Below the pieces are notes generated by a model. That model worked only from the letters and a program-made list of their open reading frames with translations, was not told the DNA's origin and did not search any database. Made by a program: the position numbers and the translations under genes. From assembly GCA_004293485.1 (NCBI GenBank), contig RDYW01000037.1, positions 1 to 64,000 of the forward strand: DNA of 64,000 nt, read 5' to 3'. Below, piece after piece: positions 9,973 through 18,459 of the stretch. Source of the DNA: Sphingobacteriales bacterium. Its GTDB lineage: Bacteria > Bacteroidota > Bacteroidia > Sphingobacteriales > Sphingobacteriaceae. Each line of letters begins with the position of its first letter. Positions within the stretch are counted from its first letter, which is position 1.

Positions 9973-10014
9973 TATTGCTTTATTTATACTACAAATTTAC
10001 AAGAAATTGCCGAT

Positions 10015-10066
10015 GTTGTATAACGCTATTAATTCTTCGAGCTTATTGCACCGCATTACACACAAC
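10015..10066. repeat. Imperfect palindrome containing the right copy of the inverted repeat
   Basis: GTTGTATAACGC at 10015-10026 pairs imperfectly with GCATTACACACAAC at 10053-10066, leaving a central segment of 26 bases. The right arm contains the inverted copy of the 9305 repeat. The overall form (short arms ending in GTTGT/ACAAC with a spacer) recalls folded recombination sites such as attC but does not fit the published core consensus. Confidence 0.45.
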
Positions 10067-10077
10067 CAATAATAAAA

Positions 10078-10164
10078 ATGCTGATTTGTATGAAAGTTTT
10101 AATTGTAATAATACTCGGTTTTTGTTTAATTGTAACTTTAAATGGCAGGGCTTATTTAACGTAA
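10078..10164 (+). pseudogene. Possible remnant ORF with signal-peptide-like N-terminus
   Basis: 28 codons from ATG at 10078. The second Met starts MKVLIVIILGFCLIVTLNG, which is a good signal-peptide or single-TM sequence, then a stop at 10162. A hairpin followed by eight T residues lies about 80 bases downstream. It may be the stump of a deleted exported-protein gene, a very small membrane protein, or chance. Confidence 0.25.
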
Positions 10165-10245
10165 GTTTTTAACCCTAGCATTGCAAGTTTTATAGTTAAA
10201 TTTTTTGTTCGGGTATTTAAAATAGCTTAAATTCAAGTAAAAAAA

Positions 10246-10275
10246 GCTAAGCCAAAGGGCTAGCGATATTTTTTT
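10246..10275 (+). terminator. Terminator-like hairpin
   Basis: GCTAAGCC (10246-10253) pairs with GGCTAGC (10258-10264) with one bulge and an AAAG loop, followed after GATA by a run of eight T. There is no recognised plus-strand gene upstream except the 28-codon ORF. Confidence 0.4.
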
Positions 10276-10343
10276 TATTTGGGATTAAAACGCCCCAACG
10301 AGTAAGCAAAAAAATAAAAAACAATTTTTAACCAGCAAAACAG

Positions 10344-10377
10344 TTTATTAAGGATGTTATTTATTTAATTATATTTG
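10344..10377 (+). promoter_or_regulatory. Bacteroidota-type promoter for the desaturase gene
   Basis: TATATTTG at 10370-10377 is a perfect match to the TAnnTTTG -7 element; TTTA at 10344-10347 lies 22 bases upstream in the -33 position. Transcription would begin near 10384, which places the TTG at 10375 outside the message and fixes the start at ATG 10393. Confidence 0.6.
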
Positions 10378-10392
10378 CTTAAAATTGAGATA

Positions 10393-11376
10393 ATGCAACG
10401 TATATCTATAGGATCAAGAAAAGAAGTAATGACTTATTTAGAGCCGTTTATGCTAAACGAAATGGCCGAATACCTTAAACCAGTGGAGCAAATGTGGCAA
10501 CCTGCCGATTTTTTACCCGATGCCCGCAAAGAAAACTTTTTTGAAGAAATAAAAGATTTGCAGGAAGGAGCCAAAGCCCTTTCATACGATTTATTAGCCG
10601 TTTTAATAGGCGATACCATTACCGAAGAAGCGCTACCTACGTACGAATCGTGGTTGTGCATGGTAGATAATATTTCTAAAAGCGAGCAAGGTGGTTGGAT
10701 GAAGTGGGTGCGGGCTTGGACAGCCGAAGAAAACCGCCATGGTGATATATTAAACAAATATTTATACCTATCGGGTAGGGTTGATATGCGTATGATGGAA
10801 GCCTCAACCCAGTATTTGATACGTGATGGTTTTGATATTGGCACAGGGCATGACCCTTACCGAAACTTTATTTACACATCGTTTCAAGAGATGGCTACCA
10901 ATATATCGCACCGTAGGGTAGCGGCATTGGGCAAGCAGGCTGGCGATAAGCTAATGTCTAAAATGTGCGGCCTTATAGCTGCCGACGAGGCCCGCCACGC
11001 AAAAGCCTATAAATCGTTTATTAGCAAAGCCTTTGAAGTAGATGCCAATGAAGTTATACTAGCTTTTGAGGATATGATGCGTAAAAAAATTGTAATGCCA
11101 GCACATTTTTTACAAGAAATGGGCAGTAAAATAGGGCAAACTTTTGGTCACTTTACCGATGCTGCACAACGCTTAGGTGTTTATACAGCTTTAGATTATG
11201 TAGATATTTTAAGGCAACTGGTAGTAGAGTGGAATATCGAAAGCCTAAAAGACCTAGACGATGCCGGCGAAAAAGCCCGCGATTATTTGATAAACCTACC
11301 CGACAGGCTATTACGCATTGCCGAACGTATGAAAAGCCCTACCATAGCGTATAAGTTTAATTGGATACATATATAG
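10393..11376 (+). CDS. Acyl-ACP desaturase (ferritin-like di-iron, type 2)
   Basis: Soluble di-iron enzyme that introduces a double bond into acyl-ACP. The two iron-binding helices are evident: EENRHG (about residues 112-117 from the chosen ATG) and DEARHA (about 198-203), with further Glu residues upstream (TEEALPTYESW) and in SFQEMA. Length 327 is as expected for stearoyl-ACP-desaturase relatives. I take ATG at 10393 rather than the in-frame TTG at 10375, since the latter overlaps the -7 promoter element. The glycosyltransferase gene starts 8 bases after its stop, so it may lead a surface-glycan/lipid operon running to 14758. Confidence 0.9.
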   Translation: MQRISIGSRKEVMTYLEPFMLNEMAEYLKPVEQMWQPADFLPDARKENFFEEIKDLQEGAKALSYDLLAVLIGDTITEEALPTYESWLCMVDNISKSEQGGWMKWVRAWTAEENRHGDILNKYLYLSGRVDMRMMEASTQYLIRDGFDIGTGHDPYRNFIYTSFQEMATNISHRRVAALGKQAGDKLMSKMCGLIAADEARHAKAYKSFISKAFEVDANEVILAFEDMMRKKIVMPAHFLQEMGSKIGQTFGHFTDAAQRLGVYTALDYVDILRQLVVEWNIESLKDLDDAGEKARDYLINLPDRLLRIAERMKSPTIAYKFNWIHI

Positions 11377-11383
11377 CAAACGG

Positions 11384-12565
11384 TTGTTTAGTTTTAAATA
11401 TACACCACGTTTAAAAAGTGATTATATATTGGTGTTGCCTAGTTGGTACCCAAGCGAAGTAAATCCGTTTAATGGAGATTTTAATCAGCGTTTTGTTGAA
11501 GCGGTTTCGTTAAAAGTACCTCAGATAGTGTTGTATGTGGTAGGTAAGCCAAATATCGAAAAATCTTATTTTACCCTAACAGTAGATGGCACCCTTAAAA
11601 CCTATTTGGTTTATTACCCGCTTAAAAAAATTTTTTTAGGCAAAGTTTATGCAAAATTAAATTACTTTATTACACAAGCTAAGTTTTTAAAATTAATTTT
11701 GAAAGAAAATGGCTTACCTAAAATTACCCAAGTGTATGTGTTTTGGATGGCGGGTATAGCCGCCTTTACCTTAAAAAAAATATACAGCATACCCTACATT
11801 ATTACCGAAAACTGGACTGGCTTTTACAGAAACTCGCCCCCCGACTTGTACAAAAACAATTTTTTAATACGGTATATTTTTAAAATGATACTTAAATCGG
11901 CTAGTCATTTTATAGCCGTTGCGGATAAATTAAAAAATAGGATTTTAGAATGGAGCCCTAAAGCTATGGTTACCGTTATACCCAACGTTGTGGACACATC
12001 TATTTTTTACTTACAAACCCAAAAAACTGAAAAGCATAAATTTACATTCGTACATGCCTCAACCATGAAAATTCAAAAAAACAGTATTGGCCTACTTAAT
12101 GGATTTGAAAACGCTGTAAAAGAAAATAATAATTTAGAATTGTTTCTTGTAGGCGATTTACCTCAAATTGTTGAGGATAAAATAAATGCATCAGCATTGC
12201 TAAAACAAAAAGTTACTTGCTTAGGCGAAGTACCTTATGCCACAGTAAAAGATATAATGCTTACTGGCGATGCTTACCTTATGTTTAGCCGATACGAAAA
12301 CTTACCTTGTGTAATATTAGAAGCATTGTGCTGTGGCTTACCTGTAATAACTACCGATGTTGGTGGCTGTGCCGAGGTTATAAACCCAAGCAATGGTGTG
12401 GTAGTGCAAAACGAAAACGAAGAACAGCTAAGCCAAGCCATACTACAAATGGCCAATAACCGAACGGCTTATAATAGCTACCAAATAGCGCAGGAGGCAA
12501 GCAAGCTATACAATTACCAAACGGTATCGGCACAAATAGTACATGTTTACAATACTATAAACTAA
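11384..12565 (+). CDS. GT4-family glycosyltransferase
   Basis: GT-B fold enzyme that would transfer a sugar from a nucleotide donor to a glycan or lipid carrier. The N-terminal strand DYILVLPSWYPS and the acceptor-domain segment FWMAGIAAFTLKK are followed by the donor domain with VTVIPNVVDTSIF and the EX7E motif ENLPCVILE, then EALCCGLPVITTDVGG. There is no ATG in the first 120 codons that would keep the first Rossmann strand; the start is TTG at 11384 (or another non-ATG codon nearby), 8 bases after the desaturase stop. It precedes a flippase, which suggests exopolysaccharide or O-antigen synthesis. Confidence 0.88.
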   Translation: MFSFKYTPRLKSDYILVLPSWYPSEVNPFNGDFNQRFVEAVSLKVPQIVLYVVGKPNIEKSYFTLTVDGTLKTYLVYYPLKKIFLGKVYAKLNYFITQAKFLKLILKENGLPKITQVYVFWMAGIAAFTLKKIYSIPYIITENWTGFYRNSPPDLYKNNFLIRYIFKMILKSASHFIAVADKLKNRILEWSPKAMVTVIPNVVDTSIFYLQTQKTEKHKFTFVHASTMKIQKNSIGLLNGFENAVKENNNLELFLVGDLPQIVEDKINASALLKQKVTCLGEVPYATVKDIMLTGDAYLMFSRYENLPCVILEALCCGLPVITTDVGGCAEVINPSNGVVVQNENEEQLSQAILQMANNRTAYNSYQIAQEASKLYNYQTVSAQIVHVYNTIN

Positions 12566-12573
12566 GGTAGGCA

Positions 12574-13779
12574 ATGCTTAAAAAAATTATCTCTACTTAC
12601 CAAGCTAGCTTAATTATAGCTGTTTTAAGCTTTACAACAGTTTGGCTAACTGTGCATTATTTAGGTGCTGTGGGCCGAGGCGAAATAAGTTTATTTTTAC
12701 TCAATCTTTCGATTGTTCAAATCCTAAGCTCGGTAGTAGGTAGTGCTTCGTTGGTGTATTTATACAGCAGGCATAGGTTAAGTAATATTTTGGTATTATC
12801 TACAGTTTGGGCGTTTATATGTGCTGTTGTTATACCTTTTATTTTATTGGCTTTGCATATGCTAGCTATACCACAATTATTTAGTACCATTTTACTATCG
12901 TTTTTAACTTCAGTATTGTTAAATAATTATGCTATTTTAATGGCTCGAGACCAATTTTTTACCTATAATGTGGTTAGGGTATTACAAACGGGTTTTAATA
13001 TATTGTTTTTTGTTGTTTTTTTTTATTGCTTTAAAATACCACAAGTGCAACACTATATTTGGGCAATGTACCTATCGTACAGCGTGGTTTTGTTGCTAAG
13101 TACTTGGCTTGTTTTAAAAAAACAAACATTGCCACCTATTAATAATTTACAACAAACCCTTACTGATTTTTTTAAATTTGGAGGCTTAAATCAGTTGAGT
13201 AATATCATACAATTAGGTAATTATAGGGCAACTTTGTATATGCTTAGTAAATATATTGGCTTAGGTGCAACAGGCGTATTTTCGATGGCTTTAACCTTAA
13301 CCGAAGCTATATGGATGTTTAAAGATAGTATAGTAAGCAATCATCATAGCCATGTAGCTAGGCAAAACAATATACACGAAGCATCAAAAAATAATACTAA
13401 ATTTATGTTGATGAGTGGTTTAGGTACTTTTGTTGTTACAGGAGTAGCTTTACTTATCTCAGTAAATATGTATATCAAGGTTTTTGGTGTTGATTTTGCT
13501 TCTGTAAAAACATTGCTACTTTTACTATCGCCAGGCATTGTAGCCTTAGCTATTGGGGCAGTTATATCGCACTACTTCTCCGGAATAGGTAAAATAAAAT
13601 ACAATACTTACACTTCTTTTGCTGGTTTAATCGTGGTATTGGTAACGGGTATTTACTTAATACCTCAATATGGTATTAAGGGGGCTGCAGTAGCAAACTG
13701 TTTGTCTTATTGCACAACAGCGGCTTTATTGTTGCTTATTTATTTTGCTGGTGTAAAAAAACAAATAAGAGCAGTATAA
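12574..13779 (+). CDS. Wzx-like polysaccharide flippase (MOP superfamily)
   Basis: 401-residue integral membrane protein with about 12 hydrophobic segments and the early LGAVGRGEISLFLL segment characteristic of O-antigen/teichoic-acid flippases (loop after TM1). A second family feature is the KYIGLGATGVFSMAL segment in the middle. It would move lipid-linked oligosaccharides across the inner membrane. It begins 9 bases after the glycosyltransferase stop, so both are probably one operon. No polymerase or ligase gene is visible here, so the locus is only part of a pathway. Confidence 0.85.
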   Translation: MLKKIISTYQASLIIAVLSFTTVWLTVHYLGAVGRGEISLFLLNLSIVQILSSVVGSASLVYLYSRHRLSNILVLSTVWAFICAVVIPFILLALHMLAIPQLFSTILLSFLTSVLLNNYAILMARDQFFTYNVVRVLQTGFNILFFVVFFYCFKIPQVQHYIWAMYLSYSVVLLLSTWLVLKKQTLPPINNLQQTLTDFFKFGGLNQLSNIIQLGNYRATLYMLSKYIGLGATGVFSMALTLTEAIWMFKDSIVSNHHSHVARQNNIHEASKNNTKFMLMSGLGTFVVTGVALLISVNMYIKVFGVDFASVKTLLLLLSPGIVALAIGAVISHYFSGIGKIKYNTYTSFAGLIVVLVTGIYLIPQYGIKGAAVANCLSYCTTAALLLLIYFAGVKKQIRAV

Positions 13780-13831
13780 TTAAAATTAAAAGTTAAAATT
13801 AGCTTAATATGTTGCCTAATTTAAAAAATAA

Positions 13832-14758
13832 ATGGCCATAAAATACCTTAAACATAGCAGTGTAGATAAAAAAAAATGGAATAATTGTATAGCATTATCC
13901 GATAATGGGATGATTTATGGTTTTTCGTGGTATTTAGATAGTATATGCGATAATTGGGATGCGCTTGTGCTAGACGATTATACAGCCATTATGCCACTGC
14001 CTTGGAAAAAAAAATGGGGTATTAAAACCATTTACCAACCCTATTTTTGCCAACAATTAGGGGTTTTTTATTTAGGTAATCATGATAATATTGTCCAATT
14101 ATTTATCGAAAAAATTCCTTTTTGGTTTTTTAAAATTGCGATTTCTTTTAATACAAAATGTAACCTTGAGGGTAACTATCAAAAGCGGATCAACCATATT
14201 TTGCCGATAAATATGCCATACCTAACAATTGCCAAATCTTATAAGCCCGATTTGGCAAGGTACCTCAAAAAACCTTTACCGTTTACTTTTACTACTAGTG
14301 TTAGTGTAGAAACCATTATACAGTTTTATATACAATTTTACCAACAAAAGCATCCTAATATTTCGCTATCTATGTATAATAAACTTGCTACATTATGTAA
14401 AGAGTTAGCCTTGCAAAATAAGCTATATATTTTTGGAATACTAAATACCGAAGACCAATTAATAGCCTTCGAGCTAGGAGCTTATCATCATAAAACAGTG
14501 CATCGTATTTTGGCAGGTACTCATCCCGATTATAAAAAACATAAATTAAACCATCATCTACTCGATTATATTATCGGCACCCATGCCCAAAAATATGAGT
14601 ATTTAGATTTTGAAGGATCTGAAATTGAAAACATTGCCTACTTTAATAAAAAATTTAACCCTATCGAAACATATTACAGCAATTTAAGTTACTTTAATAT
14701 TTTGGGATACAAATTTCACAATTTTAGCATCCTACAACAACATAAAAAACGGCTGTAG
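13832..14758 (+). CDS. FemAB/GNAT-like acyltransferase
   Basis: 308 residues of the GNAT-fold group (BioF2-like acetyltransferase) often found next to polysaccharide genes. Visible features are the FSWYLDSICDNWDALVLDD start, an IMPLPWKKKWG segment, and the C-terminal DFEGSEIENIAYFNKKFNP segment typical of this group. It probably transfers an aminoacyl or acyl group to a sugar or peptide, but the substrate cannot be told. Its 3' end is inside the hairpin that terminates the convergent OmpA gene. Confidence 0.7.
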   Translation: MAIKYLKHSSVDKKKWNNCIALSDNGMIYGFSWYLDSICDNWDALVLDDYTAIMPLPWKKKWGIKTIYQPYFCQQLGVFYLGNHDNIVQLFIEKIPFWFFKIAISFNTKCNLEGNYQKRINHILPINMPYLTIAKSYKPDLARYLKKPLPFTFTTSVSVETIIQFYIQFYQQKHPNISLSMYNKLATLCKELALQNKLYIFGILNTEDQLIAFELGAYHHKTVHRILAGTHPDYKKHKLNHHLLDYIIGTHAQKYEYLDFEGSEIENIAYFNKKFNPIETYYSNLSYFNILGYKFHNFSILQQHKKRL

Positions 14759-14774
14759 ATTTCTCTACAACCGT
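14744..14774 (-). terminator. Terminator of the OmpA/PD40 gene
   Basis: ACGGTTGTAGA / TCTACAGCCGT form an 11-base stem with one mismatch and a 4-base loop, followed on the minus strand by a T run (14744-14749). It overlaps the last codons of the convergent acyltransferase gene. Confidence 0.75.
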
Positions 14775-14829
14775 ACCACAAACAATTACTATACTGCTCA
14801 GATATAGTAAATACCTGTTTTATATTTAA

Positions 14830-16338
14830 TTATAGTTCAATAATGGTAAACTCTACCCTACGGTTTAAACTTCTACCTTCATCGGTATCGTTGGTAGCTA
14901 CTGGTAAGGTTTTGCCGTATCCTTTAAAGGTAATTCTGCTTTCGCTTATGCCTTGTTTTACCAAATATAATTGCACTTCTTTTGCCCTATCGGTTGATAG
15001 TTTTAGGTTGGCTACATCGGTACCTATATTATCGGTATGGCCCCCCATTTGTATTTTAACATTTGGCTGTTGCTTTAGGTAAGTGGCTATGCGGTTAAGC
15101 TCGGCAAACGATTCGGTTTTTAGGTTTGATTTTCCGAACTCAAAAAAAACATTGTTTATACGCACTACTTGCCCTACAAGCTCGGGTACTAAATACAAAT
15201 CGCGGGTTATTTCTTTGTAATCGGCAATGGTTGTTAAATTTATATTATCAGATATGGGTAAATAACTTTTAGCCAGTGCATTAAAGCCATAATCGGCACC
15301 GTAGGGCAATGCTATTTGGTAGCTTCCTGTGGCAGGGTCGGATATAGCAGTACCTTCGTTTTTACCTGTTTTTAGGTTTTCGTAGTTTACTTTAGCGCTT
15401 AGGGGTTGCTGGGTTAATTTATCAAATACTTTGCCTTTTACTAATACTACAGGTTGGGGTTTTAATTTATCGTTAAGTAAAATTTTTACAATATCGCCCC
15501 CAACCGACATATAAGCGTATTCGGCTTTAGCATCTAAGGTAAAATAAGCATCCCATTTGCTAGTGTTTATGCTGGGCCCCATATTTACAGGTTCGCTCCA
15601 TTTTAGCCAAGTATCATCTAGCCTTGTTGTTTTCCATATATCTTGGTCGCCAATGGTACCTTTTCTATCGCTCGAAAAATAAAGAGTTCGGTTATCTGCA
15701 GCTACAAAAGGGGTTGAATCATCGTACTGTGTGTTTAGTTCTTTAATATATTGAGGTTCGGCGAAGGTACCATCTTCGTTTTTAGAGGCGTAGTATAAAT
15801 CAGAGCTTTTGCTATCGTCGGTTTCGCTAAAATAAAGTATCATACCTTTACTATTGGGTAAAAAGCAAGCCCCGCTGTATTTTCCTTTATCTAGTTCGTT
15901 TAAATTTTTTATATCAATACCTATAGGGGTTTTAAATCCCTCTAACCCTCTGTTAAGATATGAAAAACCAGGCCCTGTTCTAGCTCCATTCTTAAAATAT
16001 CCTTTAATAACCAAGGTGTTGTTGTCGGGCGATATATAAGTAATGGAGCCTGTATAGTTTTTAATGTTAAAAGGTTCGGGTAGGTATTTTGCCGTTTGCC
16101 ACACGCCATTATCGTTTAATTTCGAGTACCATAAACTTTGCACATTTTTATTTGCGTCTTTTCTAAACAGTTCTCTCCAAAAATAAAGCTCTTTACCATC
16201 GGCCGAAAGCATGGGGTGGCCTTCTTCAAATTTTGTGTTTACACTACTTCCTAAATTAATGGCGTTATTAGAGTCGGCTTGGCCAAAAACTTTTAAACAT
16301 GCAGCAATAAATAAAATTATGAATATATGTTTTTGCAT
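14830..16338 (-). CDS. PD40 beta-propeller / OmpA-domain outer-membrane protein
   Basis: Envelope protein that binds peptidoglycan through its C-terminus. Starting from ATG 16338 the protein is 502 residues with a signal peptide (MQKHIFIILFIAACLKVFGQ); the in-frame ATG at 16362 lies inside a terminator hairpin and is unlikely. Several WD40-like PD40 strands follow (HPMLSADGKELYFW, TPFVAADNRTLYFSSDRKG), then a carboxypeptidase-regulatory-like domain (about 300-380), then OmpA (about 390-502) with GHTDNIGTDVANLKLSTDRA and SLNRRVEF. Such proteins are common and multicopy in Bacteroidota. Its precise role (envelope stability or gliding/secretion accessory) is not evident. Confidence 0.88.
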   Translation of the reverse strand: MQKHIFIILFIAACLKVFGQADSNNAINLGSSVNTKFEEGHPMLSADGKELYFWRELFRKDANKNVQSLWYSKLNDNGVWQTAKYLPEPFNIKNYTGSITYISPDNNTLVIKGYFKNGARTGPGFSYLNRGLEGFKTPIGIDIKNLNELDKGKYSGACFLPNSKGMILYFSETDDSKSSDLYYASKNEDGTFAEPQYIKELNTQYDDSTPFVAADNRTLYFSSDRKGTIGDQDIWKTTRLDDTWLKWSEPVNMGPSINTSKWDAYFTLDAKAEYAYMSVGGDIVKILLNDKLKPQPVVLVKGKVFDKLTQQPLSAKVNYENLKTGKNEGTAISDPATGSYQIALPYGADYGFNALAKSYLPISDNINLTTIADYKEITRDLYLVPELVGQVVRINNVFFEFGKSNLKTESFAELNRIATYLKQQPNVKIQMGGHTDNIGTDVANLKLSTDRAKEVQLYLVKQGISESRITFKGYGKTLPVATNDTDEGRSLNRRVEFTIIEL

Positions 16339-16348
16339 TGTGTGTATT

Positions 16349-16387
16349 AAAAAAATAGCCAAGCCATGTGTTTTATATGGCTTAGCT
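16349..16387 (-). terminator. Terminator between the large exported-protein gene and the OmpA/PD40 gene
   Basis: On the minus strand AGCTAAGCCAT pairs with ATGGCTTGGCT (11 bases, one G-U), followed by AT7 (16349-16355). It begins 9 bases past the stop at 16396. Confidence 0.8.
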
Positions 16388-16395
16388 AGGGTTAT

Positions 16396-18240
16396 TTATT
16401 TTGCTAAATCTAATCTTGATATTAAAATTTTATCTCCTCTTTCGGTTTCGCTAAACATAAAGGTGTAGTTACCCATTTTGGCTGTGTTGGCGTTTTTAAA
16501 CAAATAGAACTTTCTTTTTTCGCTTTCGCCTAAGGTTTTAAAATCTGATAAAGTACCATCGGCTATATTTATAGAACCATACTCCATATTGTAAAGCGGC
16601 TCCCAGGTGGTGGTTGTGGTGGTGGTGGTGGTGGTATTGTAACCATAGGTTGTATGGCTTTCTTCGTGTATTGATTTTGCCATACGCATTAGCCAGTAAA
16701 TATTTTTTTTATCTCCCGATTCTTGTATGTAGCTAGTGGCTGGTACCATATCGGAGGTTAATGGCGATCGGTTAAAAAATCCTGCTGTTTTACTTTGGTC
16801 TAAAAACACGCCATAGTTATGTTTTAAGTTTCCAGCTTGGTCGAATTGGAACATGTACGTTCCTTTATAAATACGCTTACCAGTATTTTTACCCGATTTT
16901 ATTGTTTTAAAATCTTGTCCATTAATAAATATATCACCTGCACTTGAAAACGAAATACCGTTAATAACAAACTTTTTACCGTCAAATTCTACAAACTTTT
17001 TTTGGTCGGTCGGTTTTACTTGTACTTTTTCAAAATCTTCGATGCTTGCCGAGTTTACAAAATCTGATTTTCCACCGCTAATTTTACCTATCTGAAAATT
17101 GGTGTATTTTAATTCATCTAAAACGTTATCAATGGCATCTTGCGTCATACCCATATCGGCAGTACCAGATAATAAAGAAAGGCCAGCGCCTAAGCCACCA
17201 AATCCTGATGATGCAGATTCATTTTTTTCGCTTGCATCGGCCGATGTGGTAGCCACCATATTCATTTTATATATTTGGTTAATGTATTTCGAATCGGGGT
17301 CTTTGGTAGTAGCCGAACCGTAAGTAAATACCGAACCATCTTTTTCATAAGCCCCTAATACTCTCCAGCCGTTTGAGGGCGAATTAAAGTTAAATTTTTC
17401 TACCAGTTGACCTTGCGCTGTTAATCGTACATACGTGTAATTGGTAGGTTTTGGGTCGGCAAATTTATTTAACCCTGGGCCACCTTGTGGTGCAAAAATT
17501 AATACCCAATCTCTTGGAAAATCATCGTTGCTTAGTTCTTTAACATCATCCTCTAATGGCCCCGAGTAGATAGGGGAATTAGGGTAAGCAAAATCTATAC
17601 TACATACAGTTTTAACGTTCACTTGGTTATCGCAACTTAAAATATCGTAATGCATCATCGAGCCAACAAAATCGCCTTTACTTGCTTGTTTGCCCGCTAC
17701 AACCAAAACTGTACTATCGCTTTCTACTTCATATGCTCCACCTCTAAAAAAATATTTTTCAGAGTTACTAGTGGTTGGTTTTACTTTTTCTAATTGCTTA
17801 ACTGATTTGTTATAACTTCCATTTAACCAAAGGTATTTCCAAGTAATTTGTTTTTTTCTAAATACTAACTTACCTGTTAAGTTAGCCGATGCATTTAAAC
17901 TATTTGATACATAGCTATCGCCTTTAAAATTAAACCACTTGTATTTTTTTTTCATTTTCTCAATTTCCTCTTCTTCTTTTACGGTGTTTAATAAATTCAG
18001 GTTTTTATCAAAAGTATATACCTCTTTTTTAACTTTTCGTTTGGTTGATGATTTTAAAACAAATACCATATCTAAGGTTTGTTTATCGTGATTAATATCA
18101 ATACCACCTAAATATCCGTTTTTTGATTTTCGGGATATATCAAAATCTTTTTCGATAATAGGCACTTGTGCTTTTGCAAGTTCGCTACTTGCTAGTAGCA
18201 TACAAGCTACCGTTGAAATTTTTAGGATTGTTTTTTTCAT
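16396..18240 (-). CDS. Exported protein of unknown function with Thr10 tract
   Basis: About 614 residues from ATG 18240, with a signal peptide (MKKTILKISTVACMLLASSELAKAQ). The mature protein begins with a KDFDISRKSKNGYLGG segment and alternates short beta strands with charged turns, which suggests a beta-propeller-like fold, but I recognise no family. Codons for ten consecutive threonines (16606-16635), nine of them ACC, lie near the C-terminal quarter. Upstream start at 18267 would put nine residues before the signal peptide and is rejected. It has its own terminator downstream, so it is monocistronic. No function is offered. Confidence 0.8.
   Translation of the reverse strand: MKKTILKISTVACMLLASSELAKAQVPIIEKDFDISRKSKNGYLGGIDINHDKQTLDMVFVLKSSTKRKVKKEVYTFDKNLNLLNTVKEEEEIEKMKKKYKWFNFKGDSYVSNSLNASANLTGKLVFRKKQITWKYLWLNGSYNKSVKQLEKVKPTTSNSEKYFFRGGAYEVESDSTVLVVAGKQASKGDFVGSMMHYDILSCDNQVNVKTVCSIDFAYPNSPIYSGPLEDDVKELSNDDFPRDWVLIFAPQGGPGLNKFADPKPTNYTYVRLTAQGQLVEKFNFNSPSNGWRVLGAYEKDGSVFTYGSATTKDPDSKYINQIYKMNMVATTSADASEKNESASSGFGGLGAGLSLLSGTADMGMTQDAIDNVLDELKYTNFQIGKISGGKSDFVNSASIEDFEKVQVKPTDQKKFVEFDGKKFVINGISFSSAGDIFINGQDFKTIKSGKNTGKRIYKGTYMFQFDQAGNLKHNYGVFLDQSKTAGFFNRSPLTSDMVPATSYIQESGDKKNIYWLMRMAKSIHEESHTTYGYNTTTTTTTTTTWEPLYNMEYGSINIADGTLSDFKTLGESEKRKFYLFKNANTAKMGNYTFMFSETERGDKILISRLDLAK
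16606..16635 (-). repeat. (ACC)n trinucleotide tract coding for ten threonines
   Basis: On the minus strand six ACC, one ACA and three ACC codons in a row. Changes in copy number would keep the frame and alter only Thr-tract length. Confidence 0.9.
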
Positions 18241-18290
18241 GATTTTATAATTGTTTGTAAGGTGCAATTTGTGAAAAATAATTTTGCTTC

Positions 18291-18315
18291 AAAATACCCT
18301 AAACACGGTATTTTT
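18291..18315 (-). terminator. Possible terminator of the murF/aminotransferase operon
   Basis: AAATACC (18292-18298) and GGTATTT (18307-18313) form a 7-base stem with an 8-base loop and a short T tail on the minus strand, 145 bases past the aminotransferase stop. Confidence 0.4.
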
Positions 18316-18459
18316 AATTAAAAAAAGTTTTTTCTAAAGCACTAGTATTATTGTTTACATCATTAGTTATTTAAGTTTATTAAATATGTAGCCTTTTTTT
18401 AACAATACTTAAATGCCATAAATTAGTTTCTAACTTATAAAATGCTAAAGCGTATTTTT

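Larger units (their letters stand above)
9973..10392. other. Accessory intergenic region with palindrome, short ORF and hairpin
   Basis: 420 bases with no convincing full-length gene. It holds an imperfect 52-base palindrome (10015-10066), a 28-codon ORF with a signal-peptide-like sequence (10078-10164), a hairpin with a T tract (10246-10275), a GGGCG/CGCCC-type motif near 10281-10296 that resembles the intergenic repeat at 59684, and the desaturase promoter. Confidence 0.6.

Noticed and set aside
10015-10066. Integron attC site
   Set aside because: The ends do not fit the R'/R'' core consensus and no integrase gene is visible; kept only as an imperfect palindrome.
18268-18459. Gene in the gap downstream of the aminotransferase
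   Set aside because: No ORF with coding character; only AT-rich DNA and a weak hairpin.
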